A stretch of DNA of 50,223 nucleotides from contig NZ_JAJJPA010000046.1 of NCBI RefSeq assembly GCF_020907985.1, positions 1 through 50,223 on the forward strand, in the 5' to 3' direction. Positions within the stretch are counted from its first letter, which is position 1; the number at the start of each line of letters is the position of its first letter. Source of the stretch: Kitasatospora humi (GTDB lineage Bacteria; Actinomycetota; Actinomycetes; Streptomycetales; Streptomycetaceae). Below are positions 33,744 through 42,654 of this stretch, piece after piece. The notes below the pieces were generated by a model, which ran no database searches, was not told the DNA's origin, and worked only from the letters and a program-made list of their open reading frames with translations. Made by a program: the position numbers and the translations under genes.

Positions 33744-35216
33744 CTAGTCCTCGTCGTCGTCGAGCTCGGCCGGACGGCCGGAGGAGAGCGCCTCGAAGGC
33801 GAGGTACTCGGCCTCGGCGGCGTCCCGGCCCTTCTGCCGCTCGCGGCGGCGGTCCACGGCCGGGCGCGGGCTCTCGAAGCGGTGGTCCTCGCCGCGTCGG
33901 CCCAGCATCTCGGCGCCGGCGGCCATGGTCGGCTCCCAGTCGAAGACCACGGCGTTCTCGTCGGGACCGATGATGACCGTGTCACCCTCGTGGGCGCCGA
34001 CCTTCCACAGCTCCTCCTCGACACCGAGGCGGGCCAGCCGGTCGGCCAGGTAGCCGACCGCCTCGTCGTTGCTGAAGTCGGTCTGCCGCACCCAGCGCTC
34101 CGGCTTGACACCGCGCACCCGGTAGGCGCCGTCCTCCTCGGTGACGGTGAAGCCCGCGTCGTCCACCGCCGCCGGGCGCAGCACGATCCGGGTGGACTCC
34201 TGCGCCGGCTTGGCGGCGCGCGCCTCGGCGACGATCCCGGCCATCGCGAAGCTCAGCTCGCGCAGGCCCTTGCGGGAGGCGGCGGAGACCTCGAACACCC
34301 GGTAGCCGCGCTCCTCCAGGGAGGCCCGGGTCAGGTCGGCGATGTCCTGGCCGTCCGGCACGTCCACCTTGTTGAGCGCGACCAGCCGCGGCCGGTCGTC
34401 CAGGCCGCCGTACTGGGCCAGTTCGGCCTCGATGGTCTCCAGGTCGGAGAGCGGGTCGCGGCCCGGCTCCAGGGTGGCGCAGTCCAGCACGTGCACCAGG
34501 ACGCTGCAGCGCTCCACGTGGCGCAGGAACTCCAGGCCCAGGCCCTTGCCCTGGCTGGCGCCCGGGATCAGGCCAGGCACGTCGGCGACGGTGTAGACGG
34601 TGTCGCCGGCGGTGACCACGCCCAGGTTGGGGATCAGGGTGGTGAACGGGTAGTCGGCGATCTTGGGCTTGGCGGCCGAGATCACCGAGATCAGCGAGGA
34701 CTTCCCGGCGCTGGGGTAGCCCACCAGGGCCACGTCGGCGACCGACTTCAGCTCCATGACGATGTCCCGGACCTCGCCGGGCTCGCCGAGCAGCGCGAAG
34801 CCCGGGGCCTTGCGCCGGGCGGAGGCCAGTGCCGCGTTGCCCAGGCCGCCGCGGCCGCCGGCCGCGGCCACGAACGAGGTGCCGTGGCCGACCAGGTCGG
34901 CCAGCACGTTGCCCTTCCGGTCCAGCACCACGGTGCCGTCCGGCACCGGCAGCACCAGGTCCTCGCCGTTGGCGCCGGCCCGGTTGCCGCCCGCGCCCGG
35001 CTTGCCGTTGCCGGCCTTGCGGCTGCGCGAGTGGTGGTAGTCCAGCAGGGTGGTGATCTGGGTGTCCACCACCAGGGTGACGCTGCCACCCTCGCCGCCG
35101 TTGCCGCCGTCCGGCCCGCCGAGCGGCTTGAACTTCTCCCGGTGCACGGAGGCGCAGCCGTGGCCTCCGTTACCCGCGGCGACGTGCAGTTCGACGCGGT
35201 CCACGAAGGTGGTCAT
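33744..35216 (-). CDS. obg: Obg/CgtA GTPase
   Basis: A 490-residue GTPase acting in large-subunit assembly and in control of sporulation and stress in Streptomyces. Gly-rich Obg fold: RVELHVAAGNGGHGC, GGNGGEGGSVTLVVD. G domain: G1 VGYPSAGKSSLIS near 165, G2/G3 PFTTLIPNLGVV and VADVPGLIPGASQGKGLG, G4 LNKVD. A C-terminal OCT domain (RIVLRPAAVDDAGFTVTEED and ERWVRQTDFSNDEAVGYLAD) ends in an acidic tail. ATG 35216 has GGAGG 8 bases upstream; the frame to 35261 is an unneeded extension. Confidence 0.97.
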   Translation of the reverse strand: MTTFVDRVELHVAAGNGGHGCASVHREKFKPLGGPDGGNGGEGGSVTLVVDTQITTLLDYHHSRSRKAGNGKPGAGGNRAGANGEDLVLPVPDGTVVLDRKGNVLADLVGHGTSFVAAAGGRGGLGNAALASARRKAPGFALLGEPGEVRDIVMELKSVADVALVGYPSAGKSSLISVISAAKPKIADYPFTTLIPNLGVVTAGDTVYTVADVPGLIPGASQGKGLGLEFLRHVERCSVLVHVLDCATLEPGRDPLSDLETIEAELAQYGGLDDRPRLVALNKVDVPDGQDIADLTRASLEERGYRVFEVSAASRKGLRELSFAMAGIVAEARAAKPAQESTRIVLRPAAVDDAGFTVTEEDGAYRVRGVKPERWVRQTDFSNDEAVGYLADRLARLGVEEELWKVGAHEGDTVIIGPDENAVVFDWEPTMAAGAEMLGRRGEDHRFESPRPAVDRRRERQKGRDAAEAEYLAFEALSSGRPAELDDDED

Positions 35217-35261
35217 GAGCGGTGCCTCCAGTTGACGAACAGAGCTGTGGGAGAAACGCAC

Positions 35262-35294
35262 GCAGGGTGGACCGGGGAACCCGATCCACCCTGC
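35262..35294 (-). terminator. Intercistronic hairpin between rpmA and obg
   Basis: GCAGGGTGGA pairs with TCCACCCTGC; inside, CGGG pairs with CCCG around GAA, with a single C-A mismatch between the two stems. No T run follows, so it may partly stop transcription or stabilise the rplU-rpmA end rather than fully end it. Confidence 0.7.
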
Positions 35295-35318
35295 ATGGGA
35301 TCCAGCGGAAGTGCCGGA

Positions 35319-35576
35319 TCAGGCCTCGACGGCCACGATGTTGACGACCTTGCGGCCGCGGCGGTTGCCGAACTGGACCGCACCGGCGGTCAGCGCGAAC
35401 AGGGTGTCGTCGCCACCGCGACCGACGCCCGCGCCCGGGTGGAAGTGGGTGCCGCGCTGGCGGACCAGGATCTCGCCGGCGCTGACGACCTGGCCGCCGA
35501 AGCGCTTGACGCCGAGGCGCTGGGCGTTCGAGTCGCGACCGTTGCGGGTAGAGCTTGCGCCCTTCTTGTGTGCCAT
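35319..35576 (-). CDS. rpmA: 50S ribosomal protein L27
   Basis: 85 residues starting MAHKKGASSTRNGRDSNAQR, followed by LGVKRFGGQVVSAGEILVRQ and GTHFHPG, the standard L27. Its N-terminal tail reaches the peptidyl transferase centre. AAGGGGAT precedes the ATG. Forms the conserved rplU-rpmA-obg series. Confidence 0.99.
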   Translation of the reverse strand: MAHKKGASSTRNGRDSNAQRLGVKRFGGQVVSAGEILVRQRGTHFHPGAGVGRGGDDTLFALTAGAVQFGNRRGRKVVNIVAVEA

Positions 35577-35592
35577 CTCGCTATCCCCTTAC

Positions 35593-35907
35593 TTACTTCG
35601 CGGAGTCGATGCTCGTGATGCGGACGGCGGTGTGGCGCTGACGGTGACCCTGGCGCCGACGGTAGCCGGTCTTGTTCTTGTAGCGGAGGATCGTGATCTT
35701 CTCGCCCTTGGTGTGGTCGACGACCTCGGCGTGGACCTTCACACCGGCGAGGACCCACGGGTCGGAGGTGACGGCCTCACCGTCGACGACCAGGATGGTC
35801 GAGAGCTCCACCGAGTCACCCGGCTTGACGTCAACACGGTCGATCTCCAGCACGTCGCCCACGGCGACCTTGTGCTGGCGGCCGCCGGCGCGAACGATCG
35901 CGTACAT
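35593..35907 (-). CDS. rplU: 50S ribosomal protein L21
   Basis: 104 residues: MYAIVRAGGRQHKVAVGDVL, GDSVELSTILVVDG, then KITILRYKNKTGYRRRQGHR, standard L21, which binds 23S rRNA. The frame continues upstream to 36078, but the conserved start is ATG 35907. The upstream 140 bases are an untranslated leader containing a CCTTCCGACGGAAGG hairpin. The rpmA gene follows 16 bases later. Confidence 0.99.
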   Translation of the reverse strand: MYAIVRAGGRQHKVAVGDVLEIDRVDVKPGDSVELSTILVVDGEAVTSDPWVLAGVKVHAEVVDHTKGEKITILRYKNKTGYRRRQGHRQRHTAVRITSIDSAK

Positions 35908-36049
35908 GCGGTACCTGCTTTCCACTACTCGGTTCGGAACTCTCCGATGCCAGCCACCTGGGTACGGACACAGGGGCCTCCCCCGGCCTTCCGTCGGAAG
36001 GGCGGGAGGTGAGGTGCTCGGGAGCGTGGCGTAGACACGCCGAGGGTCA

Positions 36050-36079
36050 AGAATACGGACCAGCCGTCCCCGGGGCAAA
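36050..36079 (-). promoter_or_regulatory. rplU-rpmA(-obg) promoter
   Basis: Minus-strand TTTGCC (36079-36074), an 18-base spacer and TATTCT (36055-36050). A transcript starting near 36043 would have a leader of about 135 bases before rplU, with a hairpin that could allow L21-type feedback. Confidence 0.55.
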
Positions 36080-36102
36080 CCGGGCGCCGGACCGTCCGTC
36101 AG

Positions 36103-36129
36103 CCGGGGCGGGCAGCGGGCCCGCCCCGG
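36103..36129 (-). terminator. rne terminator
   Basis: CCGGGGCGGGC pairs with GCCCGCCCCGG over 11 bp, loop AGCGG, 10 bases after the rne stop in its reading direction. No T run, as is common for GC-rich actinobacterial terminators. Confidence 0.75.
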
Positions 36130-36138
36130 TCACGGGCG

Positions 36139-39100
36139 TCACTCGGCCGCCGACTCACCTTCGGCGGCGGCCGCCTTCTTGGCCGCCGCGCCGGTCCGCT
36201 TGGTGGCGGTCTTGCGGGCGGTCGTCTTCTTCGCCGCCGCCGTCGTCTTCTTGGCGGCGGTGGTCTTCTTGGCGGCCGTCTTCTTGGCAGCGGTCTTGCG
36301 GGCGGCGCGCTTCTTCGGGGCCGGAGCCTCCTCGGCAGCGGCCTCCTCGGCCGGAACCTCGGCAGCCTGCGCCTCTTCGGCGGCCGGAGCCTCGGCCTCG
36401 GCGGCCGGTGCCGGCTCCTCGGTCAGCACCGGGGCGGCGGCCGCCAGGGCGGCCTCCACCACGGCCTCGGCCCGCGACTGCAGCACCACGATCTCGCCAC
36501 TGGTCGGGGCACCGGCCGGTGCCGTGGCCTTGCGCACCGCGCGGCGGCGGGTGCGGCCGGCCGGCGCCGGGGTCGACGGGATCTCGACCAGGCTGGGCTG
36601 CTCGGCGGCGGCCTGCGCGGCCTGCTCCCGCCGCTCGGCGGCGGCCTCCTCGACCACGGGCGCCTCGGCCACGGCCGCGGGCTGCTCCTGCGGAGCCTCC
36701 TCGCGGACGACGACCTCCAGCTCCTCGTGCTCGTGCTCGTACGCCTCCTCCGCCGACGGCTCGACGACGGCAGCGGCCTCCTCGTGGCCGGCCCCGCCCT
36801 TGCCGCGCCGGCGGCGCTTGGCGGAGCCGGTCTCGCCCGCGGTGCCGACCGCGCCGCCACCGCCGCCGACCGAGGTCGGCTGCTCCATGTGCACGATCAC
36901 GCCGCGGCCGTTGCAGTGCACGCACGCCTCGGAGAAGGACTCCAGCAGGCCCTGGCCGACCCGCTTGCGGGTCATCTGCACCAGGCCCAGCGAGGTGACC
37001 TCGGCCACCTGGTGCTTGGTCCGGTCCCGACCCAGGCACTCCAGGAGCCGGCGCAGCACCAGGTCGCGGTTGGACTCCAGCACCATGTCGATGAAGTCGA
37101 TCACGATGATGCCGCCGAGGTCGCGCAGCCGCAGCTGACGGACGATCTCCTCGGCCGCCTCGATGTTGTTGCGGGTGACGGTCTCCTCGAGGTTGCCGCC
37201 CTGGCCGACGAACTTGCCGGTGTTGACGTCGATGACGACCATCGCCTCGGTCCGGTCGATCACCAGCGAACCGCCGCTGGGCAGCCAGACCTTGCGGTCC
37301 AGTGCCTTCATCAGCTGCTCGTCGATCCGGTAGGTGGCGAACACGTCCACGTCGCTGGTCCAGCGCTGCAGCCGCTCGGTGAGGTCCGGGGCCACCGAGC
37401 CGACGTAGTCGTGGATGGTGTTCCACGCCTCGGCGCCGGAGACGATGACCTTGGTGAAGTCCTCGTTGAAGATGTCGCGGACCACCCGGACGGTCATGTC
37501 CGGCTCGCCGTACAGCAAGGTCGGCGCGTTGCCGGAGGCCGCCTTCTTCTGGATCTCCTCCCACTGCGACTGCAGCCGCTGCACGTCGCGGGTGAGCTCC
37601 TCCTCGCTGGCGCCCTCGGCTGCGGTGCGCACGATCACGCCGGCGTCGTCCGGCACGATCTTCTTGAGGATCTGCTTCAGCCGGGCCCGCTCGTTCTCCG
37701 GAAGCTTGCGGCTGATGCCGGTCATCGAGCCCTCGGGCACGTACACCAGGTAGCGGCCGGGCAGCGAGATCTGGCTGGTCAGGCGGGCGCCCTTGTGGCC
37801 GATCGGGTCCTTGGAGACCTGGACCAGCACGGACTGGCCCGACTTCAGCACCGACTCGATCCGGCGCGGACCGCTGTGCCCGAGCTGACCGAAGTTCACC
37901 TCGCCGGCGTAGAGCACCGCGTTGCGGCCCTTGCCGATGTCGACGAAGGCGGCCTCCATCGACGGCAGCACGTTCTGGACCTTGCCCAGGTAGACGTTGC
38001 CGACGTACGAGGTGGCCTGCTCCTTGTTGACGTAGTGCTCGACCAGCACGCCGTCCTCCAGCACACCGATCTGGGTGCGCCGGCCGTTCTGCCGGACCAC
38101 CATCACCCGCTCGACCGACTCCCGGCGTGCCAGGAACTCGGCCTCGGTGATGATCGGCACCCGGCGGCGGCCCAGCTCGCGGCCCTCGCGGCGGCGCTGC
38201 TTCTTGGCCTCCAGGCGGGTGGAGCCCTTGATCGACTGCACCTCGTCCGGGTCGAAGGCCGGCTCGGTGGAGCGGCGGCGCGGCTCGCGCACCTTCACGA
38301 CCGTGCGGACACCGTCCTCGGTGGTCTCCACCGGCTCCGCGGCCTCACCGCTGCGGCGGCGACGGCGACGACGGCGACGCGACGAGGCCAGGCCACCGGC
38401 CAGGTCGTCGCCCTCCTCGTCCTCCGGCTCCTCGATCTCGGCCTCGGCCGACTCGGCGGCGGTCTCCTCGGCGACCGGAGCCTCGGCCTCGGTCTCCTCG
38501 GCCTCGCCACGGCGGCGGCGACGGCCACCCCGGCGGCGGCGGCGCGAGGACGGACGGTCCTCCTCCCAGCCGGCCTCCTGCTCGGGACCGGTGGTGGGCG
38601 CCTCCTCGGCGGCGGCGGGGGCCTCGACCGCCGGGGGCACCTCGCGGGGGGCGGCCTGGGGGCGGGCCTCGGCAGCCGGACGGGTCACCCGGACCGCGGA
38701 GCGGACCCGGCGACGGCGGCCGACGCCGCTGTACTCGTACTCGTCCTCGTCCTGGCGGGCGGCCTTCGGCTCGGCGGCGGGCTGCTGCGGAGCGGCCTTC
38801 GGCCCCGCGGGGGCAGCGGGCTCCTGGAAGACCGGAGCCTGGAAGACCGCGGTGGCCGGGCGGACGGCGCGGCGGCGGGTGCGGTGGTGCTCGGTGGCCG
38901 GCTGCTCGGGCTCGGCGGCAGGCTGCGGCGGGGCGGCCTCGGCAGCGGGGGCGGCCGCGGTCTCCTCGACGGCGGGCTCCTCGGCTTCGGGCTCCTCCTC
39001 GACGACGACCTCCACCACCGGCGCGGTGGTGGTCTGGGGCGCCTCGGCACGCTTGCGGGTACGACGGGCCCGGACCGGCTTCTCGGCGGCCACGGGCTCC

Positions 39101-39435
39101 TCGGCGGCGGCCTCGGGAGCCGGCTCGGCGACGACCGCGGGGGTCGGCTCGGCGGCGGCCTCGGGGGCGGCCGGCGAACCGGCGGGCGCCTCGGCACGCT
39201 TGCGGGTACGGCGCGCCCGGACCGGCTTCTCGGGGGCGGCCGGCTCGGCCGGCTCGGACTCGGCGGCGGGCGCCGGGGTTCCGGCCTCGACCGGGATCAC
39301 GGTCTCGGCGGCCGGGGCCGCGCCCTGCGGGGCGCCGGCCGGGCGGGACACCGCGCGGCGGCGCCGGCGCGGCGGAGCGGCATCTCCGACCGGTTCGGCC
39401 GGGGTCTGCGCATCGGTGTTCTCGTTCTCAGGCAT
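36139..39435 (-). CDS. rne: Ribonuclease E/G family endoribonuclease
   Basis: A 1098-residue RNase from ATG 39435 (MPENENTDAQ). Residues 1-400 are low-complexity, alternating Pro/Ala/Glu tracts with short basic blocks such as RRRRRRSG and RARRTRKRAE. The catalytic part starts near 440 with an S1 domain (YVGNVYLGKVQNVLPSMEAA), then the nuclease domain with VVIDVNTGKFVGQ near 733 and IIVIDFIDM, and the zinc-link CVHCNGRG near 837. The tail has glutamate-rich stretches and ends in Lys/Ala/Thr repeats (KKTAAKKTTAAKKT) like histone H1 or mycobacterial HupB tails. Scaffold regions flanking the core on both sides match the actinobacterial layout. The frame to 39753 is not needed. Confidence 0.95.
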   Translation of the reverse strand: MPENENTDAQTPAEPVGDAAPPRRRRRAVSRPAGAPQGAAPAAETVIPVEAGTPAPAAESEPAEPAAPEKPVRARRTRKRAEAPAGSPAAPEAAAEPTPAVVAEPAPEAAAEEPVAAEKPVRARRTRKRAEAPQTTTAPVVEVVVEEEPEAEEPAVEETAAAPAAEAAPPQPAAEPEQPATEHHRTRRRAVRPATAVFQAPVFQEPAAPAGPKAAPQQPAAEPKAARQDEDEYEYSGVGRRRRVRSAVRVTRPAAEARPQAAPREVPPAVEAPAAAEEAPTTGPEQEAGWEEDRPSSRRRRRGGRRRRRGEAEETEAEAPVAEETAAESAEAEIEEPEDEEGDDLAGGLASSRRRRRRRRRSGEAAEPVETTEDGVRTVVKVREPRRRSTEPAFDPDEVQSIKGSTRLEAKKQRRREGRELGRRRVPIITEAEFLARRESVERVMVVRQNGRRTQIGVLEDGVLVEHYVNKEQATSYVGNVYLGKVQNVLPSMEAAFVDIGKGRNAVLYAGEVNFGQLGHSGPRRIESVLKSGQSVLVQVSKDPIGHKGARLTSQISLPGRYLVYVPEGSMTGISRKLPENERARLKQILKKIVPDDAGVIVRTAAEGASEEELTRDVQRLQSQWEEIQKKAASGNAPTLLYGEPDMTVRVVRDIFNEDFTKVIVSGAEAWNTIHDYVGSVAPDLTERLQRWTSDVDVFATYRIDEQLMKALDRKVWLPSGGSLVIDRTEAMVVIDVNTGKFVGQGGNLEETVTRNNIEAAEEIVRQLRLRDLGGIIVIDFIDMVLESNRDLVLRRLLECLGRDRTKHQVAEVTSLGLVQMTRKRVGQGLLESFSEACVHCNGRGVIVHMEQPTSVGGGGGAVGTAGETGSAKRRRRGKGGAGHEEAAAVVEPSAEEAYEHEHEELEVVVREEAPQEQPAAVAEAPVVEEAAAERREQAAQAAAEQPSLVEIPSTPAPAGRTRRRAVRKATAPAGAPTSGEIVVLQSRAEAVVEAALAAAAPVLTEEPAPAAEAEAPAAEEAQAAEVPAEEAAAEEAPAPKKRAARKTAAKKTAAKKTTAAKKTTAAAKKTTARKTATKRTGAAAKKAAAAEGESAAE

Positions 39436-39855
39436 GCGGGTGGATCTCCCGTCAGGCCCCCGGGCTCCGCATCCGGGCACGGGCGCCGGTGGCCGGCCGC
39501 GGGCGCTCGGCGCCCGGGCCGACTCTCCACGGCGCCGACATGCGGACGCGAAGCCGCACAGGGGCTCGTAGTCTCGCTCGGCGCCCCGCACGGTGCGGGG
39601 TGTCGAAAGTCTTCTGGTCCGACCAGCGTTCTCAGGTTTTCCCAAGCTGCGCGGCCCCACAACCCAGGGTGGCTCCCGGGGCGGGCCCCGCCGACCCGAG
39701 GGCGGCGTGGTTCTCCTGGAGCCCGCCGACCCGGTGGCGGGTCGAGCGGTCACCGCAGGAGCGGCCAGTGCGCGACGACGCTCGCTCCCCTGGGGAGCCG
39801 CGGGGGCCCGGAGCGCGCGGGGCCGGTCGGTTAGTCCGGCCCCCGGCTCCGCCCG
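39436..39855. other. rne upstream region with hairpin
   Basis: 420 bases between the TIGR03936 gene and rne. No gene is convincing. A hairpin CCCCGCA-CGG-TGCGGGG lies at 39584-39600, about 150 bases before the rne start; a long structured leader is a known setting for RNase E self-control in other bacteria, so this may be such a leader (inference). Confidence 0.5.
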
Positions 39856-40659
39856 CTAGGCGGACGCTGCGGCCTGCGGCTCGACGGCCGCCTCCGATGG
39901 GACGGCCGGGGCCGCAGCGCGGTCGAGCGCCAGCGGGTCGGTCACCGTGCCGGTCTCCTCGTCGAGCGGCCCCTGCGCCAGCCTGGTCACCTCAGCGGGG
40001 ACCGGCAGCGCCAGGTCGGCCGTCGCACGGAGACCGGACAAGACGTCGTCTGGTCGTACGGCGGGTGTGGCGTGTCGTACTACCAGGCGCAGTATCGCAC
40101 AGGGTCGCCCGATACGAACATCGGAGGTGACGCCGACTTCCCCCGCCGGACCGACGCCTACCTGCGCCTGAACCAGTTCGAGCCCGGCCACGGCACCGCG
40201 CGCGTCGAAGACCCGCACACCATTCTTGGTCTTCCGTTCGACCTCGACGCTCTCCGCCCCGAGGAACAGCCCGACGGCCCGGTCGGCCGCCTCCTCGGAG
40301 ACCTCCGGCAGCCGCAGCTCCCAGAGCGAGGCCTCCAGCCGCTCCACGAAGTTCGGAGTGCGGACCTCGACCGCGTCCACGATGTCCAGGCCGATCGGCA
40401 GCGACTCGTCCAGCTGTGCCCTGAGCAGTTCCGGGTCCCGGAACTCGGCAAGGCCGATCTCCAGGTACTCGGCCTCACTGGCCACCCCGGTCGGCGCGGC
40501 GTTCGCGTAGGAGACCTTGGGGTGCGGGGTGAAGCCTGCCGAATACGCCATGGGCACGGCCGAGCGGCGCAGCGCCCGCTCGAACGCACGCTGGAAGTCA
40601 CGGTGGCTGGTGAAGCGCAGACGGCCCCGCTTCGTGTAGCGCAGGCGGATGCGCTGCAC
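39856..40659 (-). CDS. TIGR03936 family protein (DUF2344)
   Basis: A 267-residue protein beginning MQRIRLRYTKRGRLRFTSHR, then DFQRAFERALRRSAVPMAYS and GFTPHPKVSYANAAPTGVAS, the typical DUF2344 opening. The family is named radical-SAM-associated since it is normally encoded beside, or fused to, a B12-binding radical SAM enzyme (TIGR03960). That partner is not present upstream here. The last 40 residues are Ala/Pro-rich. Function is thought to concern tRNA or RNA modification, unproven. It precedes rne on the same strand. Confidence 0.88.
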   Translation of the reverse strand: MQRIRLRYTKRGRLRFTSHRDFQRAFERALRRSAVPMAYSAGFTPHPKVSYANAAPTGVASEAEYLEIGLAEFRDPELLRAQLDESLPIGLDIVDAVEVRTPNFVERLEASLWELRLPEVSEEAADRAVGLFLGAESVEVERKTKNGVRVFDARGAVAGLELVQAQVGVGPAGEVGVTSDVRIGRPCAILRLVVRHATPAVRPDDVLSGLRATADLALPVPAEVTRLAQGPLDEETGTVTDPLALDRAAAPAVPSEAAVEPQAAASA

Positions 40660-40998
40660 CGTCGGGGCGGGCGGCGGACCGTCTGGGGTGCGGCGTGCCA
40701 GGGTCGTTCAGTCCTTCGTGAGAAGCCTGGTCCCGGTCGGCCGGGCGTGGTTCGCCGCGACCGACCGGAACGTACGTCAATGTCAAAGGGTACGCGCTTG
40801 CCGACCCCCGGATCCGGGCCCACCCTTGCCCGCCCGCTGCCCGGCCCCCGTCGCCGAGCGTGTCAGCCCAGGTCAGCCCTGGTCGCCCCGGTCCGGGGGC
40901 AGGTGTCCAACTGCGGCGGGCGGCTGGACGCCCTCAGCGGCGGAGCGCGCCCCGGGCCGACCGGAAGACGCGCCGCATGAACCTCGCAGCCCCTTAAC
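40660..40998. other. Junction region, no gene seen
   Basis: 339 bases between the TIGR03936 gene and the GNAT gene. I find no C-terminal remnant of the expected radical SAM gene on either strand and no terminator. It marks the edge between the conserved block and accessory genes. Confidence 0.5.
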
Positions 40999-41565
40999 TC
41001 ACCTTTGATCACTCAGAGTTGAATCCAGCACCCGCGAGGACCGCACTCCGAACCACTGCTCCGCGCCGAACTCCTCGAACCGCTCCACCTCGGTGAATCC
41101 CAGCTTCGCCGCGAGGCGCGTCGAGCGGTCGTTGGCGGTCTGGCTGCACAGCACCACCGGCTCGTCGGGATGCGCGCCGGCGAACCAGTCGAGTGCCGCC
41201 GCGCACGCCTCGGCGGCGTACCCGGATCCCCATGCCTCCGGCAGGAACAGGTAGCCGAGCTCGGCCTCCCCGGTCTCCGGGCGGACGTGCCCCGGACGCT
41301 CCGCGTCGCGCCGCTCGAGCGTGACTATGCCGATCATCGCTCCGTCCAGATCGACCACGAAGAAGCCGGGCCGCCGCCCGGGCACCTCGGGCACCGCGCG
41401 CTCGAGCTCGTCACGCGGTCGAGCGCCACCGACGTAGGCCCCCACCTCCGGCGAGGCGAACAGTTCGATGACCGCCGCCCGGTCCCGGGCCTCGGACTCG
41501 CGGAGCACGAGCCGCTCGGTCTTGATCGGAGCAGGTGGCCAGTCGACGCTTTCTAGTTGGGTCAT
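40999..41565 (-). CDS. GNAT family N-acetyltransferase
   Basis: 188 residues from ATG 41565 (MTQLESVDW). IKTERLVLRESEARDRAAV is the RimJ-type opening, GFFVVDLDGAMIGIVTLERR a beta pair, ELGYLFLPEAWGSGYAAEAC the acetyl-CoA loop (Q/RxxGxG/A variant: EAWGSGYA), and VVLCSQTANDRSTRLAAKLG the late helix. Closest in style to RimJ/RimL-type enzymes; substrate unknown. TAAGTT lies 7 nt before the ATG, a possible leaderless start. Confidence 0.9.
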   Translation of the reverse strand: MTQLESVDWPPAPIKTERLVLRESEARDRAAVIELFASPEVGAYVGGARPRDELERAVPEVPGRRPGFFVVDLDGAMIGIVTLERRDAERPGHVRPETGEAELGYLFLPEAWGSGYAAEACAAALDWFAGAHPDEPVVLCSQTANDRSTRLAAKLGFTEVERFEEFGAEQWFGVRSSRVLDSTLSDQR

Positions 41566-41747
41566 GATCGGCAACTTATCCCACACTCGCCGGGCAGGAG
41601 CCTCAAACAACCGACAGCGATGGCGACTTCGGCCCTGCCGCCCCCTCCCCCGGATCACCCTTCCGAGCCCTCTCCCCGACCCCGGGGCCACCCAGCAGGG
41701 TGACCCGCCCGAAGGCGGGAGACCATGAAATACGTCACATGCCCCGC

Positions 41748-41954
41748 ATGCGTCACACGCCCCGCGTGCGACGCCACTCAGCCACAAGCACGCCCGCCCC
41801 CAGCGGGCAAGGCTTCGGGGAGTGGCTGTCCCTCGCGCCGGCGCCCGAGGAGGCGCAGGTCCGTGACTGCCTCAACAACCTCGATTCGAATCCCGCTGCG
41901 GCCAAGTGGGTGTGCCGGCGCATCCGGAACACGGCGAACTCGGGGTCTCGATAG
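41748..41954 (+). CDS. Short hypothetical frame, possibly a gene fragment
   Basis: 68 codons from ATG 41748, with GC-rich third positions in the last 40 codons and a plausible helical end (GFGEWLSLAPAPEEAQVRDC then NPAAAKWVCRRIRN). The first 25 codons are Arg/Thr/Pro-rich and less protein-like. It might be the 3' remnant of a lost gene. It is convergent with the response regulator gene, 16 bases away. Not recognised; low confidence. Confidence 0.3.
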   Translation: MRHTPRVRRHSATSTPAPSGQGFGEWLSLAPAPEEAQVRDCLNNLDSNPAAAKWVCRRIRNTANSGSR

Positions 41955-41970
41955 TCCTTCTCATCCTTCC

Positions 41971-42654
41971 CTACCGTCTACGCGGCACGAGTCCGGCCTC
42001 GAAGGCGATGATCGCCAAGTGGACGCGGTCCCGAGCTTCGAGCTTGGCGAACAGACGCGCGACATGCGTCTTCGCCGTCGCCGCGCTGATCACCAACCGC
42101 TCGGCTATCTCAGCGTTCGACAGTCCCTGCCCGACCAGTGCCAGCACCTCGCGCTCCCGGTCGGTGATCCCCGCGATGAGACTTGAGTCCGCGGCGGGCT
42201 CGGCATCCGGTTCGGGGGCCGCGGGGCCGGACGTTCCGGCGAAGTCCGCGATCAGCCGTCGGGTCACGCTCGGCGCGATCAACGCGTCGCCGGCCGCCAC
42301 CACGCGGATCGCGTCCAGGATCGCGTCCAGGGCCATGCTCTTGAGCAGGAACCCGCTGGCCCCGGCGCGCAGTGCGCCGTAGACGTACTCGTCGTCGTCG
42401 AAGGTCGTCAGCACCAGCACCTTGGGCGGGTCCGGCTCGGCGGTCGCCTGCCGGGTCGCCTCTATCCCGTCCATGCCCGGCATCCGGATGTCCATCACCA
42501 CGACGTCCGGCCGCAGCTCACGCACCAGGCGCACCGCCTCGCGGCCGTCGCCGGCCTCGCCGACCACCTCCAGGTCGTCGGTGTCGCCGATCAGGATCGC
42601 GAGCCCGACCAGCATCAGCGGCTGGTCATCGACCAGCAACACCCGCACGCTCAT
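41971..42654 (-). CDS. NarL/LuxR-family response regulator
   Basis: 227 residues. Receiver: VRVLLVDDQPLMLVGLAILI, phosphorylated Asp55 in VVVMDIRMPGMDG, Thr in VLVLTTFDDDEYV, Lys in GFLLKSMALDAIL. The LuxR HTH is ITDREREVLALVGQGLSNAE followed by IAERLVISAATAKTHVARLF. Its start ATG shares ATGA with the kinase stop, so both proteins are made by coupled translation. A likely target is the divergent ABC transporter operon. Confidence 0.96.
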   Translation of the reverse strand: MSVRVLLVDDQPLMLVGLAILIGDTDDLEVVGEAGDGREAVRLVRELRPDVVVMDIRMPGMDGIEATRQATAEPDPPKVLVLTTFDDDEYVYGALRAGASGFLLKSMALDAILDAIRVVAAGDALIAPSVTRRLIADFAGTSGPAAPEPDAEPAADSSLIAGITDREREVLALVGQGLSNAEIAERLVISAATAKTHVARLFAKLEARDRVHLAIIAFEAGLVPRRR

